From Flavobacterium sp. (GTDB lineage Bacteria > Bacteroidota > Bacteroidia > Flavobacteriales > Flavobacteriaceae): a stretch of 9,278 nucleotides of DNA. A model generated the notes under the pieces. The model searched no databases. It saw only the letters and a list, made by a program, of their open reading frames with translations, and had not been told where the DNA came from. Below are positions 1 to 6,099 of the stretch, in pieces. Both the position numbers and the translations under genes were made by a program. Within the stretch, counting starts at the first letter, position 1; each line of letters begins with the position of its first letter. The DNA lies in the NCBI GenBank assembly GCA_027483785.1, contig JAIXTU010000145.1, positions 1 to 9,278 of the forward strand, read 5' to 3'.

Positions 1-72
1 ACAGCTGCCCAGCACGAAGTTAACCGCCAGAAATATGTAGCTTGGATTAATGCTCAAGGAATCAAGCGCTAA
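1..72 (+). CDS. C-terminal end of an unidentified protein (partial)
   Basis: Only one plus-strand frame is open from the window edge, and it ends in TAA at 70-72. The other two frames hit stops within about 40 bases. It encodes the last 23 residues of a protein, a polar and basic tail that ends in GIKR. The stop overlaps the next start by one base (TAATG), which suggests cotranscription and coupled translation with the DUF2279 gene downstream. The tail is too short to assign to a family, so no function is offered. Confidence 0.6.
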   Translation, partial: TAAQHEVNRQKYVAWINAQGIKR

Positions 73-965
73 TGCGTTTATTGTTTCTTGCCTTACTTTT
101 TACACAATTTTTTTTCGGACAGCAGTCGTGGCTAAAACCCGCCGACTCGTTGGATCAAACCCGTTTCAAACCCGTAATCATCACCGAAGCTGCGCTAGCT
201 ACTTCATCTTTAATTGCATTGCAAACCGTTTGGTACAGCGATTACGAACAAGCTAAGTTTCACTTTGTAGATGATAATGCACACTGGTTGCAAGTAGATA
301 AGGCCGGGCATGCGTTTTCTGCGTATCATTTAGCTGCTTTTGGTACCGATTTAGTGAAATGGTCGGGTGGAAGTAAACGACAACAAGAGCGATATGGTTC
401 TACTTTGGGCTTGGCGTATCTTACAGCTATTGAGGTAATGGACGGATTTTCAGCAGAGTGGGGGGCAAGTTGGGGCGATGTTGCTGCCAATACGGGAGGT
501 TGGGCCTTGTTCTTTGTGCAAGATCGCTTGTGGAAGGAGCAGCGGATCGTACCTAAGTTTTCATGGCATCGAACAAATTTTGCAGCGCAGCGACCTGCTG
601 TTCTCGGAACTTCGACATCCGAACAGATTCTTAAAGATTATAACGGACAAACGTATTGGTTGTCAGTGAATTTGCGTTCATTTATTAAAGGCAATCAGAT
701 TCCAAAATGGCTTAACATTGCGGTTGGATACGGAGGAACCAATATGTTAGCAGCAACGCAAAATGCACAAAACGATTTGGGTTTTGAAAATTTGCGGCAA
801 CAACGGCAGGTTTATCTGGCTCTTGATGTTGATTTGACGAAGATTCCTACAAAGAGTTTGTTTTTAAAAACGGTCTTTTCCGTTTTCAATACACTAAAAA
901 TTCCTGCGCCAACACTGCGATTTTCAGAAGGAAGCCGCGCAAAAGGCTATGCTTTTTACTTCTGA
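72..965 (+). CDS. DUF2279 family envelope protein
   Basis: This 297-residue protein fits the DUF2279 (YfiM-like) family of predicted periplasmic or outer-membrane-associated proteins, whose biochemical role is unknown to me. Residues 1-16 form a hydrophobic signal peptide, with likely cleavage near FFFGQQ. No lipobox cysteine is visible, so it is probably not a lipoprotein. The family core is clear: DKAGH at 76-80, Glu121, and the DGFSAEWGASWGD block at 124-136 continuing to NTGG at 140-143. The conserved Asp, His, Glu and Trp residues cluster in the N-terminal half, and several hydrophobic stretches could be membrane segments. The C-terminal third (about 190-297) is less conserved and rich in aromatic and basic residues. 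The ATG overlaps the preceding stop (TAATG), so it probably lies in the same transcript as the truncated gene. Family assignment is by motif memory; function is not known. Confidence 0.8.
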   Translation: MRLLFLALLFTQFFFGQQSWLKPADSLDQTRFKPVIITEAALATSSLIALQTVWYSDYEQAKFHFVDDNAHWLQVDKAGHAFSAYHLAAFGTDLVKWSGGSKRQQERYGSTLGLAYLTAIEVMDGFSAEWGASWGDVAANTGGWALFFVQDRLWKEQRIVPKFSWHRTNFAAQRPAVLGTSTSEQILKDYNGQTYWLSVNLRSFIKGNQIPKWLNIAVGYGGTNMLAATQNAQNDLGFENLRQQRQVYLALDVDLTKIPTKSLFLKTVFSVFNTLKIPAPTLRFSEGSRAKGYAFYF

Positions 966-1007
966 AATTTTTAACAAGCTGATATTCAAATCGGTAATAA
1001 AAAGTCG

Positions 1008-1015
1008 TATATTTG
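1008..1015 (+). promoter_or_regulatory. Bacteroidota -7 promoter box (TATATTTG)
   Basis: TATATTTG matches the Bacteroidota sigma-A -7 consensus TAnnTTTG at every fixed position. A partial -33 match (TTC for TTG) lies at 985-987 with a 20-base spacer. Transcription would begin near 1020, giving a leader of about 40 bases before the ATG at 1062. This supports an independent promoter for the lysozyme-like gene and argues against the upstream GTG at 1020 as its start. Confidence 0.6.
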
Positions 1016-1061
1016 CCTGGTGAAATTTTCAGAAGTGACAGTTCTGAAAGAAATCAATTTT

Positions 1062-1676
1062 ATGATTAAAAAGTGGATATTTTACGCTTCAATCGCTCTT
1101 ATTCTTGCCTTTATCTCATCAGGTTTTAAAGGTTCTAACAGTCAAGTTATAGATTATTCCGAGGATCAATTACTTCAAACATTTGTTTTACCTTCTCAGT
1201 ATCCTCAAGATTATTACAAATATCAAATCGTTTTTACGGGTTACAGCTTTACTGGTTTTAAAGAAGCTGTTGCATTTAAAGAAAGCCAAGGAAATTACCG
1301 TCAGGTGAACCGTTTTGGTTACATGGGTAAATACCAGTTTGGGAAAGACGCGCTTTCTTACTTAGGAATTAAAAATCACAGTGCTTTTTTGGCCGATGAA
1401 AAGCTACAAGAACGCGCATTCGAACGTTTATTGGCAGTTAATAAAGGCAAACTCAAGAAGGAAATTGAGATTTTTTCAGGTAAAGAAGTCGCTGGTGTGC
1501 CTGTTACTGAAAGCGGCATACTAGCAGCAGCACATCTTGGTGGATCCAGTTCTGTGAAAAAATTTCTTTACAGCGATGGAAAAAATCTAAAGCGAGATGG
1601 TTTTGGAACTTCGATTGCAAGTTACATGCGTAAGTATGCAGGATACGATACGAGTTCGATTGTAGCAGAAGAGTAA
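1062..1676 (+). CDS. secreted lysozyme/transglycosylase-like protein
   Basis: The 204-residue protein has an N-terminal basic patch and hydrophobic segment (about 1-22, MIKKW then IALILAFISS) that looks like a signal peptide or membrane anchor. The core holds FKESQGNY (Glu74), followed by a Gly-rich MGKYQFG stretch at 88-94 and GILAAAHLGG at 152-161. This order (ES-x-G-N/R-Y, G-x-YQ, then a small-residue AAH helix) resembles the lysozyme-like fold of lytic transglycosylases, with Glu74 as the probable catalytic acid. A role in cleaving peptidoglycan in the periplasm is inferred; similar flavobacterial proteins are sometimes labelled peptidoglycan-binding, although no LysM repeat is visible. 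I chose the ATG at 1062 over the in-frame GTG at 1020, because the -7 box at 1008-1015 would start the transcript at about 1020 and the ATG puts the signal peptide at the N-terminus. It converges on the RsmI-like gene with only 6 bases between their stops. Confidence 0.72.
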   Translation: MIKKWIFYASIALILAFISSGFKGSNSQVIDYSEDQLLQTFVLPSQYPQDYYKYQIVFTGYSFTGFKEAVAFKESQGNYRQVNRFGYMGKYQFGKDALSYLGIKNHSAFLADEKLQERAFERLLAVNKGKLKKEIEIFSGKEVAGVPVTESGILAAAHLGGSSSVKKFLYSDGKNLKRDGFGTSIASYMRKYAGYDTSSIVAEE

Positions 1677-1682
1677 TTTGAA

Positions 1683-2411
1683 TTAGTACTTTTCTTTTAA
1701 TAATATAAAGATAGCAGGTCGGTTTTGTAAATCGACCTTTTCTTTTCGCCACAATTGAACGGTCGTAGTTTTAATAAACTCGCTTGGTAATGTAATATCT
1801 GCGGCAATAGTAAGCAGGGTCGAGTGTCCTAAATGAAGCAGTAAATCTTCGAGCATTTTATTGTTTCGATACGGTGTTTCGATGAAAATCTGACTCTGAT
1901 TGCGTTCCATCGACAGTTTTTCTAAGTTTCGAATACTTGTTTTGCGTTCGTTTTTATCGATCGGAAGGTAACCATTAAAGGCAAAGCTTTGTCCGTTTAA
2001 GCCCGAAGCCATTAATGCCATAAGTATGGAAGATGGGCCAACAAGTGGAACCACCTTAATACCGTTTTGATGCGCCAATTGTACTATAACCGCTCCAGGA
2101 TCGGCAACGCCAGGGCAACCCGCTTCACTCATAAGTCCTATATTTTCGCCTAACAACAAAGGTTTAAGCATTTCTTGGAGATCTTCGGATTTGGTATGCT
2201 TATTAAGTGCAAAGAGTTTTAAATCGGGCTGAGATTTTGAAGGGCAAACCTCTTTAATGAATTTACGTGCTGTCTTTTCGTTTTCAACGATGTAGCTATT
2301 TAACAGCGAGACGGTGCGTCCGATACTTCCGGGAAGCACTTCTGCGGCGGTCGATTCTCCTAAAGTTGTGGGTATTAGGTAAAGGGTACCTTTAAAGAAA
2401 ACAGGCTTCAT
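1683..2411 (-). CDS. RsmI-like SAM-dependent methyltransferase (tetrapyrrole methylase fold)
   Basis: The 242-residue protein has the RsmI/tetrapyrrole methylase layout. A first strand GTLYLIPT (8-15) is followed by LMSEAGCPGVADPG at 93-106 (RsmI: VSDAGTP..SDPG), VVPLVGPSS at 120-128, NGYLP at 146-150 and IETPYRN at 177-183. RsmI 2'-O-methylates C1402 of 16S rRNA. Two hallmark RsmI motifs are changed here: the PTPIGNL loop reads PTTLGES, and the AEDTR segment is replaced by VENEKTARKF at 42-51. This is therefore probably a Bacteroidota paralogue of RsmI, and its substrate is uncertain. It lacks the C-terminal extension of the longer proteobacterial RsmI. Its ATG overlaps the stop of the tyrosine phosphatase gene (ATGA), so it is the last gene of the dnaA operon. 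The terminator for the convergent gene lies within its 3' coding end. Confidence 0.8.
   Translation of the reverse strand: MKPVFFKGTLYLIPTTLGESTAAEVLPGSIGRTVSLLNSYIVENEKTARKFIKEVCPSKSQPDLKLFALNKHTKSEDLQEMLKPLLLGENIGLMSEAGCPGVADPGAVIVQLAHQNGIKVVPLVGPSSILMALMASGLNGQSFAFNGYLPIDKNERKTSIRNLEKLSMERNQSQIFIETPYRNNKMLEDLLLHLGHSTLLTIAADITLPSEFIKTTTVQLWRKEKVDLQNRPAIFILLKEKY
1716..1747 (+). terminator. rho-independent terminator inside the opposing methyltransferase gene
   Basis: Bases 1716-1725 (AGGTCGGTTT) pair with 1729-1738 (AAATCGACCT) in a 10-bp stem with one G-U wobble and a 3-base TGT loop. A T-rich run (TTTTCTTTT) follows on the plus strand. It lies 40 bases past the stop of the lysozyme-like gene, the right place to end that transcript. 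The same bases encode the VDLQNRP region near the C-terminus of the minus-strand methyltransferase. In the minus direction the bases after the stem are only moderately T-rich, so it probably works mainly for the plus strand. Confidence 0.65.
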
Positions 2412-2881
2412 GAACGTTGGTTTTCATCCAGCAGTCGACTTGCGATGTTGGTACACGCTTCGTCGAGCATTTGATACACGAGTGTAAATCCGTTATCGTG
2501 GCCGTAATACGGATCGGGGACATCTACTTTCTCACCAGGGAACAATTCGTCTAAGATTAACCGTGCCTTTGATTTCAATTCTTCGTTTGGAGCGAGTTCT
2601 AAAATATCGTCAAGATTCGACTGATCCATAGCATAAATATAGTCGTATCTAAAAAAGTCTTCGGGTTTAAACTGTCGTGCAATTTGTCTGGCAATATCAA
2701 TATTGTTGAGTTTTGCAATCTTAATCGATCGGGCGTCAGGTGCTTTACCAACGTGGTAATTACCTGTTCCTGCCGAATCAACAGCAAATCGATCACGTGG
2801 CAATTTATCTGCTAAAATGCCTTCTGCCAGAGGAGAACGACAAATGTTTCCAAGGCATACCATCAAGATTTTTGTAATCAT
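2408..2881 (-). CDS. low-molecular-weight protein tyrosine phosphatase
   Basis: This 157-residue cytoplasmic enzyme has the typical length and both diagnostic sites of low-molecular-weight phosphotyrosine phosphatases. The P-loop VCLGNICRSP has nucleophile Cys9, Arg15 and Ser16, and the general-acid loop DPYYG lies at 123-127 with Asp123. The DSAGT segment (35-39) is also conserved in the family. The reaction is hydrolysis of phosphotyrosine, or of a small phosphate ester, through a cysteinyl-phosphate intermediate. The true substrate cannot be told from sequence. In capsule operons such enzymes counter BY-kinases, but no kinase or polysaccharide gene is present here. The start overlaps the dnaA stop by one base (TAATG), and its own stop overlaps the methyltransferase start by four bases, so all three should be cotranscribed and translationally coupled. 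Confidence 0.93.
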   Translation of the reverse strand: MITKILMVCLGNICRSPLAEGILADKLPRDRFAVDSAGTGNYHVGKAPDARSIKIAKLNNIDIARQIARQFKPEDFFRYDYIYAMDQSNLDDILELAPNEELKSKARLILDELFPGEKVDVPDPYYGHDNGFTLVYQMLDEACTNIASRLLDENQRS

Positions 2882-4308
2882 TACAAAGACAATTTTTTGT
2901 GGATGTCGTCTACAAACTTCTTGAACTGCTTATCGGTCGAAACCAAATTGTCAACGGTTTTACAAGCGTGCAGTACAGTAGCATGGTCGCGGTCGCCGAT
3001 TTGGCTACCAATATTAGCCAACGACGCTTTGGTAAACTTCTTAGCGAAGAACATAGCCAACTGCCGGGCTTGTACTACGTGACGTTTTCTGGTTTTAGAT
3101 TGTAGCGTATCAATATCTAATTGGAAATAATCTGATACAACTTTTTGTATATAATCTATTGAAATTTCGCGCTTTACGTTCTTTACAAATTTTTCAACAA
3201 CCTGTTTTGCAAGTTCGATTGTTACTTCTTTTTTATTGAAAGAAGATTGGGCAATAAGTGAAATAATGGCACCTTCGAGTTCGCGTACGTTTGTTTTGAT
3301 GTTTCTGGCAACGTATTCGATAATTTCGTCGGGCATTTCCACGCCGTCACGATATAAAATATTCTTTAAAATCGCGATACGTGTCTCGTAATCAGGTTGG
3401 TAAATTTCGGCAGACAAGCCCCATTTAAAGCGAGATAACAAACGATGTTCGATGTCTTGCATATCAACAGGCGCCTTGTCGGAAGTTAAAATTACCTGTT
3501 TATTGTTCTGGTGTAAGTAATTGAAAATATGGAAGAAAACGTCTTGAGTTCCGCTTTTTCCGGAGAAGAATTGAACGTCGTCGATAATCAACACGTCGAT
3601 CAACTGGTAAAAGTGTATAAAATCGTGACGGTTATTCTTCTTTACAGAATCAATAAATTGTTGTGTAAAGATTTCTGCAGAAATATAAAGTACTGTTTTT
3701 TCGGGATATTTATCTTTGATTTCCACGCCAATAGCATGCGCTAGGTGTGTTTTTCCGAGACCAACTCCGCCAAAAATCAACAGTGGATTAAACGAAGTTC
3801 CACCAGGTTTATTAGCAACCGCTAAACCGGCTGAACGAGCTAGGCGGTTCGATTCGCCTTCTAGAAAGTTGTCGAAACTGTAATTGGCATTTAGTTGCGA
3901 TTCGATTTTCAGATTTCGTATTCCTGGAATAATAAACGGGTTTTTTAATTCTGGACTTAGGTTTCTGAAAGGTGCATCTACTTCTTGCGTTTTTACGGGA
4001 GCTCGACTGGCACTTGGAAGTTGTTCGGTAAAAGGCTGGTTGTTGCCGTACGTGTTCTCCATCTTAATTTTGTACAGCAATTTGGCATTTTTGCCTAGTT
4101 CTTTCGTCAGAGCAACTTTAAGCAATTTTACATAGTGCTCTTCCAACCACTCGTAAAAGAATTTACTCGGAACTTGAATGTACAATGCATTGTCCGTAAG
4201 CTCAACCGATTTAATTGGCTCAAACCAAGTTTTGTATGCTTGATCTTGAATATTGTCCTTTATAAAAGACAGACAATTTTCCCATACCGATTGCGCAGTT
4301 TTTGTCAT
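2881..4308 (-). CDS. dnaA: chromosomal replication initiator protein DnaA
   Basis: The 475-residue protein has all four DnaA domains. Domain I (about 1-85) contains the WFEPI segment used for helicase and self interaction. A variable linker runs to about 135. The AAA+ domain follows, with Walker A GGVGLGKT at 180-187, Walker B LIIDDVQF at 240-247, the arginine-bearing LLSRFKWGL at 290-298 and sensor 2 NVRELEGAI at 340-348 (Arg342). The C-terminal DNA-binding domain has a basic helix around VVQARQLAMFFAKK (411-424) and the signature RDHATVLHA at 440-448, close to the usual RDHTTVxHA. It binds DnaA boxes as an ATP complex and opens the origin. The start has an AAGGA motif four to five bases upstream, a rare Shine-Dalgarno-like match for this phylum. 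It is first in an operon with the phosphatase and methyltransferase. Repeats upstream may mediate control. Confidence 0.98.
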   Translation of the reverse strand: MTKTAQSVWENCLSFIKDNIQDQAYKTWFEPIKSVELTDNALYIQVPSKFFYEWLEEHYVKLLKVALTKELGKNAKLLYKIKMENTYGNNQPFTEQLPSASRAPVKTQEVDAPFRNLSPELKNPFIIPGIRNLKIESQLNANYSFDNFLEGESNRLARSAGLAVANKPGGTSFNPLLIFGGVGLGKTHLAHAIGVEIKDKYPEKTVLYISAEIFTQQFIDSVKKNNRHDFIHFYQLIDVLIIDDVQFFSGKSGTQDVFFHIFNYLHQNNKQVILTSDKAPVDMQDIEHRLLSRFKWGLSAEIYQPDYETRIAILKNILYRDGVEMPDEIIEYVARNIKTNVRELEGAIISLIAQSSFNKKEVTIELAKQVVEKFVKNVKREISIDYIQKVVSDYFQLDIDTLQSKTRKRHVVQARQLAMFFAKKFTKASLANIGSQIGDRDHATVLHACKTVDNLVSTDKQFKKFVDDIHKKLSL

Positions 4309-4495
4309 AAATCCTTCTTTTTTTTGAGTTTGTCTTGTTGAATTTCCACCAAATCAGAGCGTTTCGGTAGATATGTTCAGGTGAACAAATATGTGAACAA
4401 AAATCTTTAAAAAAAAATAATTGGCGATTGAATTTTTGAAAAAATAGTTGTAAGATGTGCTCGTTTAAAACCGTAAAAATTCATTTCAAAAATAC
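4309..4495. promoter_or_regulatory. divergent intergenic control region between dnaA and the thioesterase gene
   Basis: This 187-bp gap must hold promoters for both flanking genes. It is AT-rich, with a run of nine A at 4409-4417. For dnaA (minus), CATATTTG at 4393-4386 is one mismatch from TAnnTTTG and would give a leader of about 70 bases. An exact TATTTTTG at 4494-4487 would give a leader of about 170 bases. For the thioesterase (plus), TTG at 4428-4430 followed after 20 bases by TAAGATGT at 4451-4458 is a weak candidate. No cluster of canonical TTATCCACA boxes is present, so I do not call an origin here. Confidence 0.5.
4371..4401. repeat. TGTTCA/TGAACA repeat cluster upstream of dnaA
   Basis: Three copies of one hexamer lie within 26 bases: TGTTCA at 4374-4379, then TGAACA at 4382-4387 and 4394-4399. 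The first two form an inverted repeat with a 2-base GG spacer. The last two sit in a direct repeat of GTGAACAAA spaced 12 bp apart (4381-4389 and 4393-4401), so they face the same side of the helix to within about one turn. The cluster overlaps the best-placed dnaA -7 candidate, as an operator would. On the minus strand, TTGTTCACA matches the DnaA box TTATCCACA at seven of nine positions, so autoregulation by DnaA is possible. The binding protein is not known. Confidence 0.45.
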
Positions 4496-4906
4496 ATGAA
4501 ATCACACCAATATAAAACTAGAATTCGCTATGCCGAAACCGATCAAATGGGCGTTGTATACCACGGAAATTATGCCGTGTTTTTTGAGATAGGTCGTGTG
4601 GAATGGTTGAGATCACTGGGGATTTCGTATAAATGGATGGAAGACAACGGAATTATGTTGCCCGTTGTTTCGTTGACCATGAACTACAAAAAACCAGCGC
4701 GTTACGACGACGAAATTACCGTCACAACTTTTTTTGAAAGTCTCTCAAATGTCAAGATCGAGTTTTCTTACGAAATTCGAAATGATTCAAACGACTTATT
4801 AACAACAGGTTCGTCAATTTTGGTGTTTGTTGATAAATTAACCGGCCGACCAACACAGCCGCCTTCGTACATTCTAGAAAAGTTAGCTAATTTCAGTGAG
4901 TCGTAA
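4496..4906 (+). CDS. 4HBT-family acyl-CoA thioesterase (YbgC/FadM type)
   Basis: The 136-residue protein is a single hot-dog domain of the 4-hydroxybenzoyl-CoA thioesterase family, at the usual length. The signature RYAETDQMGVVYHGNY (11-26) carries the presumed catalytic Asp16 and the HGNY turn (23-26). It continues into the FEIGRVEWLRSLG helix, the central hot-dog helix. These cytoplasmic enzymes hydrolyse acyl-CoA or acyl-ACP thioesters as dimers or tetramers; chain-length preference cannot be read from sequence. The ATG follows an A-rich leader without a Shine-Dalgarno motif and matches the usual family start, a few residues before the beta strand. It is divergent from dnaA. Its last 24 bases overlap the 3' end of the convergent yigZ-like gene, so the two mRNAs are complementary at their tails. 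Confidence 0.92.
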   Translation: MKSHQYKTRIRYAETDQMGVVYHGNYAVFFEIGRVEWLRSLGISYKWMEDNGIMLPVVSLTMNYKKPARYDDEITVTTFFESLSNVKIEFSYEIRNDSNDLLTTGSSILVFVDKLTGRPTQPPSYILEKLANFSES

Positions 4907-5485
4907 TACGTGATTGTACGCGGAAAAGCTCGTACGTAAGGATTCAACAGCGGCAACTTTAATTGAAAATTCGATAGAAATTTCAGTTGTTGCACTTTTG
5001 TCGATGATTTCTCCTTGAACTTTTTTAAGTAAACGAAATATAGCGGCTTCTTGTCCGTACGGTCCTGAAATTTGAAACTGCGCTTTTGGTTCGAATTTTT
5101 CAAGAACAGCTTCGGCTATGGTTAAGCGCGCCGATTCGCGGTAAGCCGTAATTAAACCGCCTGTGCCTAACTTCACACCTCCAAAAAAACGCACAACTAC
5201 ACACAAAACATTAACCAAATCGGCCGACAACAATTGCCCATAAATTGGTTGTCCAGCTGTTCCCGAAGGTTCGCCGTCGTCGGATGTGCGATAAATCAAG
5301 TTGTCGTTCGTTCCGCGCAAGCGAAAAGCATAACAATAATGGTTGGCTCCAGGAAATTGATTTTTTACTTCAGCGATTCGCTCTTTTATCTGATTTTCAG
5401 ATTGTAACGAAAACAGAAAGCCGTAAAATTTACTGTTTTTCTCTTTAAAAAGAACCGCGTTTACTGACTCTGAAATCGTATTCAA
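4883..5485 (-). CDS. YigZ/IMPACT family (UPF0029) protein, TTG start
   Basis: The 200-residue protein has the IMPACT N-terminal domain with its hallmark blocks DDGEPSGTAG (69-78) and VVVRFFGGVKLGTGGL (96-111). A C-terminal ferredoxin-like DUF1949 domain follows from about residue 135. Its length equals that of E. coli YigZ. The eukaryotic homologue IMPACT modulates GCN1/GCN2 signalling, but the bacterial role is not settled. The only start before the conserved FKEKNSKF block is TTG at 5485-5483. A TAG lies three codons upstream in frame, and no ATG or GTG occurs in the intervening codons. It follows the HAD gene after 11 bases, so it is the third gene of the ribD operon, and the weak start may depend on coupling. 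Its 3' end overlaps the convergent thioesterase gene by 24 bases. Confidence 0.9.
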   Translation of the reverse strand: MNTISESVNAVLFKEKNSKFYGFLFSLQSENQIKERIAEVKNQFPGANHYCYAFRLRGTNDNLIYRTSDDGEPSGTAGQPIYGQLLSADLVNVLCVVVRFFGGVKLGTGGLITAYRESARLTIAEAVLEKFEPKAQFQISGPYGQEAAIFRLLKKVQGEIIDKSATTEISIEFSIKVAAVESLRTSFSAYNHVLRLTEIS

Positions 5486-5496
5486 GTTCTGCTAGA

Positions 5497-6099
5497 TTAT
5501 AGAATTCCTTTTTCGTACAAATTCATAATCGTTTCTTTGCCGACTTTTAAGTTCCAAACTTGTAAGCCTAATTGCGCCGCGGCATCGGTATTTTCTTTCT
5601 TATCATCGATAAAAAGTGTGCGTTCTGCAATCAAATCATGTTTGCGCAGTATGGTGAGATAAACTTGTGGATCAGGTTTTCGCATACCCATTTCATGGCT
5701 GTAGTATACTTTCTCAAAGCACTGATAGAAGGCACTGGCAAACGATGCGCCCACTTCTTCTTCAAAAGCTTCCATATGAATAATGTCGGTATTGGTAAGC
5801 AAAAACAATTTGTATTTGCTTTTGAGCATTTGCAGTAATTCCAATCGTTCAAGTGGGAAATCTCCAATGAGCGTGTTCCAAGCCGACTTTATGGTTTCAA
5901 TCGATTGTGTGGGAATAAAGCTCTGAATACCAGATAAAAATGCTTGTTCAGAGATTTTTCCGCGTTCAAAAGCATCGTTTAGTTCAAGAAGCTGTTCGTT
6001 GGGTTTCTCCAGTCCGATTTTACGAAATGCTTTAAGCGATTCGGCTTTGTTCAAATCGATTAAAACATCTCCAAAATCAAAAATAATTGCTTGTATCAT
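5497..6099 (-). CDS. HAD-superfamily phosphatase (YihX-like), ribD-linked
   Basis: The 200-residue protein is a subclass IA HAD hydrolase. Motif I is FDFGDVLID with nucleophile Asp8. The second Asp of the usual DxD is replaced by Gly10 followed by Asp11, the DxG-N/D form seen in E. coli YihX, a glucose-1-phosphate phosphatase. Motif II is LLTNTD (Thr102, Asn103), motif III is GMRKPDP (Lys141) and motif IV is FIDDKKEN (Asp165, Asp166). The helical cap lies at about 16-80, including FERGKISEQAF as in YihX. Its ATG lies inside the 3' end of ribD, overlapping by 23 bases in another frame, so translation is likely coupled. RibD produces 5-amino-6-ribitylaminouracil 5'-phosphate, which a HAD phosphatase must dephosphorylate before the next enzyme. 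That is an attractive but untested role, and sugar-phosphate housekeeping is the alternative. Confidence 0.88.
   Translation of the reverse strand: MIQAIIFDFGDVLIDLNKAESLKAFRKIGLEKPNEQLLELNDAFERGKISEQAFLSGIQSFIPTQSIETIKSAWNTLIGDFPLERLELLQMLKSKYKLFLLTNTDIIHMEAFEEEVGASFASAFYQCFEKVYYSHEMGMRKPDPQVYLTILRKHDLIAERTLFIDDKKENTDAAAQLGLQVWNLKVGKETIMNLYEKGIL

Noticed and set aside
4487..4494. exact TATTTTTG box (minus strand) as the main dnaA promoter
   Set aside because: The consensus match lies in an AT-rich tract where it is likely by chance, has no correctly spaced TTG element, and would give a leader of about 170 bases. It is kept only as a possibility.
4916..4935. GTACG...CGTAC inverted repeat after the thioesterase stop
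   Set aside because: The stem is only 5 bp with a 10-base loop and no T-tract on either strand, so it is not a convincing terminator.
4768..5103. 111-residue minus-strand open frame across the thioesterase/YigZ junction
   Set aside because: It overlaps two genes with clear signatures in other frames and has a biased Lys/Phe/Arg composition, so it is a shadow frame.
5666..5674. TGTGGATCA, a near match to the DnaA box (also TGTGGATG at 2898-2905)
   Set aside because: These are isolated single near-matches within coding sequence, with no clustering or AT-rich unwinding region, so there is no support for an origin.
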